NCBI GenBank assembly: GCA_016704535.1
Contig: JADIZZ010000010.1
Span: 167,887-231,886 of the forward strand
Direction: 5' to 3'
DNA length: 64,000 nucleotides
From: Betaproteobacteria bacterium
GTDB taxonomy: Bacteria; Pseudomonadota; Gammaproteobacteria; Burkholderiales; Burkholderiaceae_C
Position numbers and translations under genes: made by a program. Numbering within the stretch: position 1 is the stretch's first letter; each line of letters begins with the position of its first letter. Shown here one piece after another: positions 56,791 through 64,000 of this stretch. The notes beneath the pieces were generated by a model. The model was not told where the DNA came from and did no database searches. It saw only the letters and a list, made by a program, of their open reading frames with translations.

Positions 56791-57171
56791 GTGTATCAGG
56801 TGCTCCGCAAGCGCCTGATGTGCCGGCAGGGAGGCCGGGTCCAGGTTCGCATTGCCCCACGCGCCGGTCAGAAGGTGCTGACGGTGCAAGGCGCCATGCC
56901 CCGGGAGAAAGACCTCAAGCAGACGCTTTGCGCCGACATCGACGGGTTCAGCCTGCACGCCGCCGTGCGAAGCAGCGCCGACGACCGGCAGGCGCTGGAG
57001 CAGTTGTGCCGCTGCATCACCCGCCCGGCACTGGCCAACGAGCGCGTGCGGGCCAACGCTGCCGGGCAGGTGGTGCTCAAGCTGAAGACCGCCTGGCGCG
57101 ACGGGACCACGCATCTGGTGATGTCGCCGCTGGAGTTCATGCAGGAGTCGACCTTGCTGGCGCATGGGTGA
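56791..57171 (+). pseudogene. IS91-like (Y2) transposase fragment
   Basis: 126 codons that match the middle part of IS91-type transposases in Proteobacteria (Y2_Tnp-like): ADIDGFSLHAAVRSSADDRQALEQLCRCITRPALANERV, then GQVVLKLKTAWRDGTTHLVMSPLEFMQ. The N-terminal Y2 catalytic region (UUHU) and the C-terminal end are missing, and the last residues (ESTLLAHG) are unrelated. It is a fragment 18 bp after the peptidase. Confidence 0.75.
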
Positions 57172-57402
57172 GACGCCCGCGCGTGCGACTGCTTCAAGGC
57201 GACCAATTCAGGGGAGCGAGTGTCGCCGAAGGGTCGGCAGCGCCAACTCGGCCCCTGGGAGAAGAGACATTCGACCAGCCGCCAACTGCCTGCGCGCAAA
57301 CGCAAGGCTATGCTTGTGGCACAGAAAAGGAAGGGCCACCACGAAGTCTGCCGGCCAAGGGAGGGGACAGCCGGATCTTGGTTACCTGGGCGGTGTGTGT
57401 TT

Positions 57403-57909
57403 TCAGGGCGCCGGCTTTCCCGCTGCCTGGATGCCCTCGGCCCGGGCCGACAAGTAGGCGTAAAGGTCGGCGATATGCGCGCTCACCCGAGGCTCGCCCT
57501 GCCAGGCCGGCATCGCCAGTGCACCGGCGCGGCGTTGCAGGATCGACTCGATCAGCGCTCCACGCGCCTCGGTCCCGGCTTGGCCTGGCGGCAGGTCCCA
57601 ATCGTAACGGCGCAGCACGGTGTCGACGAAGCGCTGCGGGCCCATCGTGCGCAAGCGTGGCAACAAGTCCGGAGCGGCAGCCCCAGTGGCATCGCCGCCA
57701 TGGCAGCGGGCGCACCGATCCTGGTACACACGCCAGCCCAGATACACTGAACCCGCTGGCCGAGAGGCTTCGGCCAGTTCCCGCGCCGGTTGGGTGTTCT
57801 GGATCTCGACCGCGCACGCCACGATCAGCGGTGCAACGGCTGCGGCAACTAGCACAGCACCGAAATGCGCGCTTATTCGATTAGGCCGGTGCTCTTTGCG
57901 GTCGGTCAT
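57403..57909 (-). CDS. Lipoprotein-type mono-haem cytochrome c
   Basis: A 168-residue protein with an N-terminal hydrophobic segment ending in a lipobox-like LIVAC (about residues 27-31), so probably a membrane-anchored lipoprotein facing the periplasm. It has one haem site CARCHG with a candidate axial Met in ALAMPAWQG. The spacing (about 75 residues) fits class I cytochrome c. ATG complement of 57907-57909 used; a long upstream frame is not supported. It stands alone; electron donor and acceptor unknown. Confidence 0.85.
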   Translation of the reverse strand: MTDRKEHRPNRISAHFGAVLVAAAVAPLIVACAVEIQNTQPARELAEASRPAGSVYLGWRVYQDRCARCHGGDATGAAAPDLLPRLRTMGPQRFVDTVLRRYDWDLPPGQAGTEARGALIESILQRRAGALAMPAWQGEPRVSAHIADLYAYLSARAEGIQAAGKPAP

Positions 57910-58611
57910 GGCGATTGATGTTGACGCGCGCGCACGCGCCGATGCTTGAGCAGGCTCAACGAGTTCGTTTCGAGTGCCGACGCGAATCGAGCACACTGAC
58001 AGCGCGCATCTGGCGCTGCCGTGTGATCCTTGATGCCCTCGCTCAGTGTGCGGTGCATATGCGACCGACCGCTTCGGGGCGACGAGTTGAACGCCGCGTA
58101 TGTCTCCTGAGGGTCGGGATAAGACCGACGCCATGCCGAAGTCACCGCCGCAGACCAGCCCAAGGAAGTGGGGCGCCCTGAAGCAGCCCGTCGTGACGGG
58201 GTGCACCGACCCAGAGAAGACATCCGCTGACTTGATCTCGTTGCCGCAAAGCTGTCGGTCGGGCCCGCGCCCAGGCAGTCGAAGGGTGAGCGCCCAGCCG
58301 CTGTCAAGACGGGAAGACTGGACGGTCTTGGCGGAAAGGGCGATGCTGTGCCCAGCGTTGGAACAAGGGTGCCGACCTCAGGCGGTCACTGACGTTGAGG
58401 GCTTGCCCAGCAGAAAGGCGTCGCGGGTAATGCGCTGGATCCGGGCAACTCCAGACCTGTTACACCACAAGCGCTCGACGCTTCTATGTTCGGCGCAGCG
58501 GATCCACGACGTGCCGGCGGGCTGCACCGCAGCCGCCGACGCGTACCGCGATGGTCAATCCCTGGGCTTCTGATGACGCCGCGGAATACCCGCCCCGCAC
58601 GCCAGTCGGGA
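57910..58611. other. 702-bp non-coding stretch
   Basis: No gene or RNA was recognised here. ORFs such as 58100-58573 are open in reading but have no pattern of known domains, unusual codon use for the region and no good RBS. The promoter of the cytochrome lies at its left end. The trehalose-operon's last gene ends at 58612 on the other side. It may be what remains of lost DNA next to mobile fragments. Confidence 0.5.
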
Positions 58612-60309
58612 TCAGCTGAACTCGGCGATCAGCACCTCGTGCGCTTCCAGCGCGATAGAGCCAGACGACAGATTGGTCGCCCGCCCGGACCCCGTTGACA
58701 GCAGCACTCGCCCGACGCAGCCGTACACGCTCGCGTCGAAGCTGCGCGCACTTGCCGAGAAGTTCAGCGCCACCAGGCATGTCTGCCCGCTCGCCACATC
58801 GAGGCGCAGGAAGCTCAGCACGTCGTCGTTGGCTTCGTCCAGCGCACGGTAGTCGCCGGCCAGCAGGGCCGGGGTGGCACGGCGCAGCGCCAGCACGCGG
58901 CGGTAGAAGTTCAGCAGCGAACCGGGGTCACGGTCCTGGTCTTCGACGTTGACGCCGCGCGCATGGTCGGCGTTCACTGGCAGCCAGGGCGCGACATCCG
59001 GTGGACAGAAGCCGCCGTGCGGCGCGTTCTTCCATTGCACCGGGTTGCGGCTGCGGTCGCGTGTGGTGGCGATCACCGAGGCCAGCGCCTCGCCGTGCGA
59101 CAGACGCCGGTGCGCCCTCAGCAACCCGTAGCGCGCAATGGCCGCGGTATCGCGGACTTGCGCCAGATCCTCGAGCACGAGATCGGTCATGCCGATCTCC
59201 TCGCCGTTGTAGAGCACCGGCGTGCCACGCAGCGTGGCCAGCAGCGCCAGATGCAGGCGCGCCAGTGCAGCGTCGTGCAGGCCATCGCCGTAGCACGACC
59301 ACAGCCGCCGGCTGTCGTGACTGCCCAAAGTGTTGCAGGGCCAGTTGCTGCCGAGCGCGGCCAGCCGCTCGGCTTGGTTGGCGCGGATGTGCGCCGGCGT
59401 CAGCCGCTCGGTGCGCACCAGCGGGAAGTTGAAGACGAGATGCAACTCGTCACCGCCATCGCCGTGGAATGAGACGTCGTCGTCTTCGCCCAGCAGCACG
59501 CGCTCGCCGGGGTACCCTTCGATAAGCTCGCGAAGCTCCTGCATCAGCGCGTGCACTTCGGGCTGGCGCAGTTGATGCTGCATCAATTCCAGCCACTGCG
59601 GCTGCGGCAGCAGCAGCGGATTGAGCTGCTGCTCGGACGTTAGCGCGGCCCGGTGGTCAGGCCATTCGGGGTTCTCGAACACCGTGCCGACGGCGTCGAG
59701 CCGAAATCCGTCAACGCCCAAGTCCAGCCAGAAACGCACCATCTGCAGCATCGCGTGCTTCAGCGCGGGGTTGCGCCAGTTCAGGTCGGGCTGCTGCTTC
59801 AGGAACGCGTGGTAGTAGTGCTGGCCGGTGGCCGGGTCCAGCGTCCAGGCCGGGCCGCCGAAGACCGAAACCCAGTTGTTCGGCGGGCCGCCTTCGCGGC
59901 CATCGCGCCAGATGTACCAGTCGCGCTTGGCGTTGGCGCGGCTGGCGCGTGATTCGGTGAACCACGGGTGCTGGTCCGACGAGTGGTTCAGCACAAGATC
60001 CAGCACCACCTTGATACCGCGCGCATGCGCCTCGTGCAGAAGGTGGTGGAAGTCGTCGAGTGTTCCGTATTCGGTCGCGACGCCGCGAAAGTCGGTGATG
60101 TCGTAACCGCAGTCGACGAAGGGCGAGGGGTAGTGGGGCGACAGCCAGACCGCGCCGACGCCCAGTTCACGCAGGTAGTCCAGTTTCGACGTGATGCCGG
60201 GGATGTCGCCGATGCCATCGCCGTTGCCGTCGGCGAAGCTGCGCGGGTAGATTTGGTAGAAAACCGCCGACTGCCACCAACGTCTTTCAAGCACGGGAGC
60301 CCCGTTCAT
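58612..60309 (-). CDS. GH13 alpha-glucosidase/oligo-glucosidase
   Basis: A 565-residue retaining alpha-glucan hydrolase or transferase with (beta/alpha)8 fold. GH13 regions: I DLVLNHSSDQHPWF; II GFRLDAVGTV (nucleophile Asp); III VLLGEDDD (acid/base Glu); IV LGSHDSRRL, where the usual NHD reads SHD but Asp is kept. N-terminus WWQSAVFYQIYPRSFADGNGDGIGDIPGI is typical of oligo-1,6-glucosidase/trehalulose-type enzymes. ATG complement 60307-60309 used. It is the last gene of a minus-strand operon with TreS-Mak and an MscS-like protein, so it probably handles maltose/trehalose-linked oligosaccharides. Substrate not certain. Confidence 0.88.
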   Translation of the reverse strand: MNGAPVLERRWWQSAVFYQIYPRSFADGNGDGIGDIPGITSKLDYLRELGVGAVWLSPHYPSPFVDCGYDITDFRGVATEYGTLDDFHHLLHEAHARGIKVVLDLVLNHSSDQHPWFTESRASRANAKRDWYIWRDGREGGPPNNWVSVFGGPAWTLDPATGQHYYHAFLKQQPDLNWRNPALKHAMLQMVRFWLDLGVDGFRLDAVGTVFENPEWPDHRAALTSEQQLNPLLLPQPQWLELMQHQLRQPEVHALMQELRELIEGYPGERVLLGEDDDVSFHGDGGDELHLVFNFPLVRTERLTPAHIRANQAERLAALGSNWPCNTLGSHDSRRLWSCYGDGLHDAALARLHLALLATLRGTPVLYNGEEIGMTDLVLEDLAQVRDTAAIARYGLLRAHRRLSHGEALASVIATTRDRSRNPVQWKNAPHGGFCPPDVAPWLPVNADHARGVNVEDQDRDPGSLLNFYRRVLALRRATPALLAGDYRALDEANDDVLSFLRLDVASGQTCLVALNFSASARSFDASVYGCVGRVLLSTGSGRATNLSSGSIALEAHEVLIAEFS

Positions 60310-60411
60310 CGGTTGAAGCAGAACCGCTGGCAAGCGCCGAGCCTGCGAGATGAGCCACACAGGCTCGGCTGCGTTCTGCTGCCTGCACTGGAACTGGAAT
60401 CACAGCCGGGC

Positions 60412-61095
60412 TCAGGGCGGTGGATCGCCGCGGTCACGCGGGAACCAGCGTTCGATCAGCGCCGCCGCGCGGTCGCGCCCGCCGATGCCGAAGGCCAGCG
60501 CCAGCGCCACGACGACCCCGCCCAGCAGAATCAGGAAGGTCTGCTGGATGAGCCCACCGCCGATGTCCAGGTGGTCTACCGCCAGCAGCACCACGAAGGC
60601 CATCACGCCGTACTGCATCAGGTGGCCGAGCACTTCGGCATCGCTGATGTTGGCGCCGCGGCAATAGTTCTGCACCGCCTGCCTGGCAAAGCGGGCGAAG
60701 TAGCTGCCGAAGACCAGCACCAGCAGCGCCACCAGCAGGCGCGGCACGAACAGCAGCACCCGGCCCAGCAGGTCGGTCACCTGCGTCAGCCCCAGGCTGT
60801 TGAAGGCGATGAGCAAGGACGCCAGGATGACCAGCGTGTAGGCGATCCAGCCGAAGATCTCGGTGGTGTCCTTCTCGGTGCCGCCTTGCTGCAGGAAGCC
60901 GTCGATGCCCGCGCGTTCGGTGAGGACGTGGAAGTTCAACGCACGCAGCGCCTTCACGACGCTGAAGCGAAAGGCTTTGGCCAGCAGCCAGCCGCCGAGC
61001 AGCAGTGCAGCCGCCATCAGCAGCCGCGGCATGAAGGCTCCCACCTGCTGCAACAGCGCGCGCAGTGGTTCGAGCATGACGTCGATGTTCTGCAT
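60412..61095 (-). CDS. MscS-like/TM-helix membrane protein
   Basis: A 227-residue membrane protein with about five helices and a conserved TM-helix repeat motif (AALLLGGWLLAKAFRFSVVKALRALNF, then FGWIAYTLVILASLLIAFNSLGL and LALAFGIGGRDRAAAL near the end). It resembles the membrane part of small mechanosensitive channel relatives, without the MscS beta domain. A strong RBS (AAAAGGGGAC) is 6-15 bp upstream of the ATG (complement 61093-61095). It sits between TreS-Mak and the GH13 gene in one direction, 44 bp after TreS. A role in osmotic adaptation with trehalose is inferred. Confidence 0.82.
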   Translation of the reverse strand: MQNIDVMLEPLRALLQQVGAFMPRLLMAAALLLGGWLLAKAFRFSVVKALRALNFHVLTERAGIDGFLQQGGTEKDTTEIFGWIAYTLVILASLLIAFNSLGLTQVTDLLGRVLLFVPRLLVALLVLVFGSYFARFARQAVQNYCRGANISDAEVLGHLMQYGVMAFVVLLAVDHLDIGGGLIQQTFLILLGGVVVALALAFGIGGRDRAAALIERWFPRDRGDPPP

Positions 61096-61139
61096 GTCGT
61101 GTCCCCTTTTCGCGCCGCGGTTCAGGCGGTGCAGTGGCC

Positions 61140-64000
61140 TCAATCACCCATGGCGGCCAGCGCGGCGATCGCTGCCAGCAGCATGGCGTCGTGGTCATGG
61201 TCGTGGTCGTGGTCGTGGTCGGATGTGATGCTGATGTCTCTGCGCAATTGCCGCAGTACCGCTTCCAGTTCGAACAACTGCAGCAGCTGCTGCGCCAACG
61301 CCAACGCGGCGGCGCCTGTGTGCAGGCCCCCGGCTTCCGTCGATTCGAAGTAGGCCGCCGTGAAAGCCGTGCGCACCTGCCTCTCCCAGTGGCGCGCCGC
61401 CTGCGCCGGGCGCTCGAGCTCACCGGTCCCCTGCGCGGCGCGACGCACCGCTTCGTCACGCGCCCGGCCGAGGGAGTGCAGCAGGCCCGCGACGTCGCGC
61501 AGTGCGCTGTGCTTGGCGCGCCGCTCCTCGAAGCTGCGCTCGGGCTCGCCTTCGAAGTCGATGAAGAAGAAGTCGTCGCGGCAGGCCAGCACCTGCCCCA
61601 GGTGCAGGTCGCCATGCAGTCGAGTCTTCAGGCCGTCGGGCGTCGCGTTCGCCACCGCATCGATGCGGGTCAGCAACAGGTTCTTCTTCTGCGCCACTTG
61701 AAGCGCAAGGCCGGCCAGAAGGGGGGACCACGCGCCACGGCGTGCGTCCAGCAACGCCAGCGTCTCGCTGCAGTCCTGGCGCACCGTCTGCGCCCATCTC
61801 TTCAGGTCGGCCGTCTGCACGGGTTCCGGATCGAAGGCCGGGTCGCCGGTGCGACGGGCCAGCGCAAGATGCAGTTCGGCCACCCGCTGCGCCAGCAACT
61901 GGAAGCGTTCGATGGGCGGCGCCACAGTCTTCGGTTCGGCCAGCGCAACGCCAGGCGCTTCGAGCTGGCGGGTCAGAAGGTCGACCGTGTAAGCCCGCGC
62001 GTCGCCCTGATGAACGACCTGGGCCTGCAGCAACGCCAGGGTCCACACCTTGCCGTCCCCCGCATGAAACTCGACGCTGCCGGCCACCGCGACGCTGTTG
62101 GCGTAGCCCACCACGTCGGTCAGGTGCCGGCCCATTTCCAGCTCCGGGCAGGGGCCGGGCTGCAGGCGTCTGTAGGCCTTCAGGAACAGCCGCTCGCCCA
62201 TCAAGCTGGCCGAGTGGCTGCTCAAGGCCAGTCGGTGCAGGGGCGCCGGGCGCTGCAGCGCGTCGCCCACCAACTGGGCACACGACGCACCGGGGACGAA
62301 ATGCACGCTGCAGTTCTCGCCCTTGACGACCCGTTGGCTCACGATGGCCTGCACCAGCGCGCGACAGAAGGGCTCGTCGGCCATCGCGTCGGCCAGCAAG
62401 CCCATCTTGGCCTGCTGGCGTACCTTGCTCAGGGCCACCGGTGCCAGCGTGCGGGTGCGTTCTTCGTCGTCGTCGTCGAAAGCGACGGCCAGGGGCAGGA
62501 AGTAGCGGACATGGCCGGCCGTCCCCTGCACATCGGCCAGGGCCAGCAGCCACTCCTGGTCCTGTGAAGAGAGCACCGCATGTTCGGCCAGCTTCACGCT
62601 GCTCGGCGTCTCGGCCTTCGTCGCATACCAGCGCTGGCGCCGCAGGAAGCCCGGCAGCAACTCGCGCTCCAGTTGCGCTCGTGTCTTTTCGGCCAGCGCG
62701 ATGCGCCACGGCACCACGCGGTTGCGGAAGAAGCTGTTCCAGCCGTCGAACAGCACCAACACGGCCAGGTCTTCCACCGGCAGACGCTCGGTGTGCCAAC
62801 GCGGGGGCGTGGCTTCGGCGGACAGGCGGAACCAGAAGAAACCGTAGGCCGGCAGCGTCAGCATGTACGGCAGCTCACCGACGGGCGGGAAACTGTTGCG
62901 ACCCAGCATCTCCACCGGCACGCGGCCCTTCCATGCACCCAGTTCCAGTTCCACCGGCTGCGCCACTCGGCTGACGTTGGCCACGCAAAGAATGGCCTCG
63001 CCATCATGTTCGCGCACGTAGGCCAGCACCTTGCGGTTGCCGGGGTGCAGCATGGTGAAGCGGCCGCGGCCGAAGGCATGGCTGCCGGCGCGGACCGCCA
63101 GCATGCGGCGTGTCCACGACAACAGCGACGAGGTCTCGCGAGATTGCGCCTCGACGTTGACGGCCTCGAAGCCGTAGACCGGATCCTGGATCGGCGGCAG
63201 GTACAGGCTCTGCGGGTCGGCACGGCTGAAGCCGCCGTTGCGGTCGCTCGTCCATTGCATGGGCGTGCGCACGCCGTCGCGGTCACCCAGGAAGATGTTG
63301 TCGCCCATGCCGATCTCGTCGCCGTAATACAGCACCGGCGTGCCCGGCATCGACAGCAGCAGGCTGTTCATCAGGCGGATGCGTTCCTGGTCGTTTTCCA
63401 GCAGAGGTGCCAGGCGGCGGCGGATGCCCAGGTTGATGCGGGCACGGGCGTCCGACGCGTACATGCTGTACATGTAGTCGCGCTCCTTGCTCGTCACCAT
63501 CTCCAGCGTCAACTCGTCGTGGTTGCGCAGGAAGATGGCCCACTGGCAGTTGGCCGGGATGTCGGGCGTCTGCGCCAGGATCTCCACCACCGGGTGGCGG
63601 TCTTCCAGCGCGATGGCCATGTACATGCGTGGCATCAGCGGGAAGTGGTAGGCCATCTGGCACTCGTCGCCGTCGCCGAAGTATTCTCGAACGTCCTCGG
63701 GCCACATGTTGGCCTCGGCCAGCAGCAGGCGGCCCGGGTACCGCTCTTCTACACGTCGACGGATGGCCTTGACGACCTCGTGCGTCTCGCGCAGGTTCTC
63801 GTTGCTGGTGCCGTCGCGTTCGATCAGGTAGGGAATGGCGTCGAGGCGAAAGCCGTCCACGCCCATTTCCAGCCAGAAAGCCATGGTGCCCAGCACGGCT
63901 TCGAGCACAGCCGGGTTGTCGAAGTTCAGGTCGGGCTGGTGGCTGAAGAAGCGATGCCAGAAATACTGGCCTGCCACCTCGTCCCAGGTCCAGTTCGACT
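61140..64000 (-). CDS. treS: Trehalose synthase fused to maltokinase (5' end cut by window edge)
   Basis: The visible 953 residues contain the C-terminal three quarters of a TreS GH13 domain: GFRLDAIPYL (nucleophile Asp), LLAEANMWPEDV (Glu), FLRNHDELTLEM (Asp), and YYGDEIGMGDNIFLGDRDGVRTPMQW. This is followed by the amylase C-domain and a maltokinase (Mak) domain with GFLRRQRWYATK, LHGDLHLGQVL and FFIDFEGEP. TreS interconverts maltose and trehalose; Mak makes maltose-1-phosphate for GlgE-type alpha-glucan synthesis. The C-terminus ends with a run of Asp-His pairs encoded by a hexamer repeat (about 61194-61222). It is the first visible gene of the operon. Confidence 0.95.
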   Translation of the reverse strand, partial: SNWTWDEVAGQYFWHRFFSHQPDLNFDNPAVLEAVLGTMAFWLEMGVDGFRLDAIPYLIERDGTSNENLRETHEVVKAIRRRVEERYPGRLLLAEANMWPEDVREYFGDGDECQMAYHFPLMPRMYMAIALEDRHPVVEILAQTPDIPANCQWAIFLRNHDELTLEMVTSKERDYMYSMYASDARARINLGIRRRLAPLLENDQERIRLMNSLLLSMPGTPVLYYGDEIGMGDNIFLGDRDGVRTPMQWTSDRNGGFSRADPQSLYLPPIQDPVYGFEAVNVEAQSRETSSLLSWTRRMLAVRAGSHAFGRGRFTMLHPGNRKVLAYVREHDGEAILCVANVSRVAQPVELELGAWKGRVPVEMLGRNSFPPVGELPYMLTLPAYGFFWFRLSAEATPPRWHTERLPVEDLAVLVLFDGWNSFFRNRVVPWRIALAEKTRAQLERELLPGFLRRQRWYATKAETPSSVKLAEHAVLSSQDQEWLLALADVQGTAGHVRYFLPLAVAFDDDDEERTRTLAPVALSKVRQQAKMGLLADAMADEPFCRALVQAIVSQRVVKGENCSVHFVPGASCAQLVGDALQRPAPLHRLALSSHSASLMGERLFLKAYRRLQPGPCPELEMGRHLTDVVGYANSVAVAGSVEFHAGDGKVWTLALLQAQVVHQGDARAYTVDLLTRQLEAPGVALAEPKTVAPPIERFQLLAQRVAELHLALARRTGDPAFDPEPVQTADLKRWAQTVRQDCSETLALLDARRGAWSPLLAGLALQVAQKKNLLLTRIDAVANATPDGLKTRLHGDLHLGQVLACRDDFFFIDFEGEPERSFEERRAKHSALRDVAGLLHSLGRARDEAVRRAAQGTGELERPAQAARHWERQVRTAFTAAYFESTEAGGLHTGAAALALAQQLLQLFELEAVLRQLRRDISITSDHDHDHDHDHDAMLLAAIAALAAMGD

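Noticed and set aside
56868..57305. Minus-strand frame across the IS91 fragment
   Set aside because: Antisense of the transposase fragment, without features of its own.
58100..58573. 157-codon plus-strand frame in the gap before the GH13 gene
   Set aside because: No RBS, no domain and composition unlike the neighbouring genes; treated as non-coding.

Overview
The window is about 70% GC, densely coded and free of rRNA, tRNA and CRISPR. Gene content points to a betaproteobacterium of the order Burkholderiales, probably the Rubrivivax/Leptothrix/Ideonella neighbourhood. The pointers are a MerR-type LiuR with its palindromic operators, a GlyQ/GlyS two-subunit glycyl-tRNA synthetase, AceK, DUF2868/DUF3482 proteins, a DUF4212 plus SSS symporter with a CbrA-like kinase, and a GC-rich intergenic repeat typical of the group. 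The genus is an inference.

Layout. 1-13 kb is core housekeeping: a CobW GTPase and a queuosine-precursor transporter (minus), corC-lnt (plus), feoA-feoB plus a Cys-rich partner (minus) behind a Fur-like palindrome, then glyQ-glyS-gmhB-plsC-YgjP-like protease (plus). 13-36 kb is a leucine/isovalerate catabolic region. LiuR has three near-identical operators: at its own start (shared with a divergent MBL hydrolase), before liuA, and before liuB. The liu genes come in two blocks: liuR-liuA, followed by carbonic anhydrase, aceK, thiolase, LysE, SDR and a second acyl-CoA dehydrogenase; and liuB-vapBC-liuC(deleted)-DUF4126-liuD-liuE-ybaK-DUF1289-isomerase. Between them sit a DUF2868 fusion protein, trkA-trkH and an ECF-type permease. 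liuC has lost about 150 central codons, a VapBC module lies between liuB and liuC, and the liuD start carries a partial duplication with a small upstream ORF.

36-46.5 kb is a solute-uptake and signalling module: DUF4212 subunit, SSS symporter, terminator, two small membrane proteins, an SSS-histidine kinase, a one-domain response regulator, a degenerate kinase fused to a DnaQ-type exonuclease, and a convergent cNMP/CBS/DUF294 protein. 46.5-58.6 kb is a flexible stretch with gene fragments (epimerase, exonuclease tail, class II aldolase, amidase), a broken IS110 transposase, an IS91-type transposase fragment, a secreted subtilase, a secreted prolyl oligopeptidase, a BTAD/TPR regulator divergent from OsmC-DUF1059, and a lipoprotein cytochrome c. 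58.6-64 kb is a minus-strand trehalose/alpha-glucan operon (TreS-maltokinase fusion, cut by the window end; MscS-like membrane protein; GH13 hydrolase).

The strongest leads are the LiuR operator set with its damaged liuC, the duplicated liuD leader, the GmhB copy lacking its nucleophile, the DUF2868-DUF3482 fusion without a GTPase domain, and the transporter/kinase/exonuclease module. Family calls come from recognised motifs in the translations; no database search was run.
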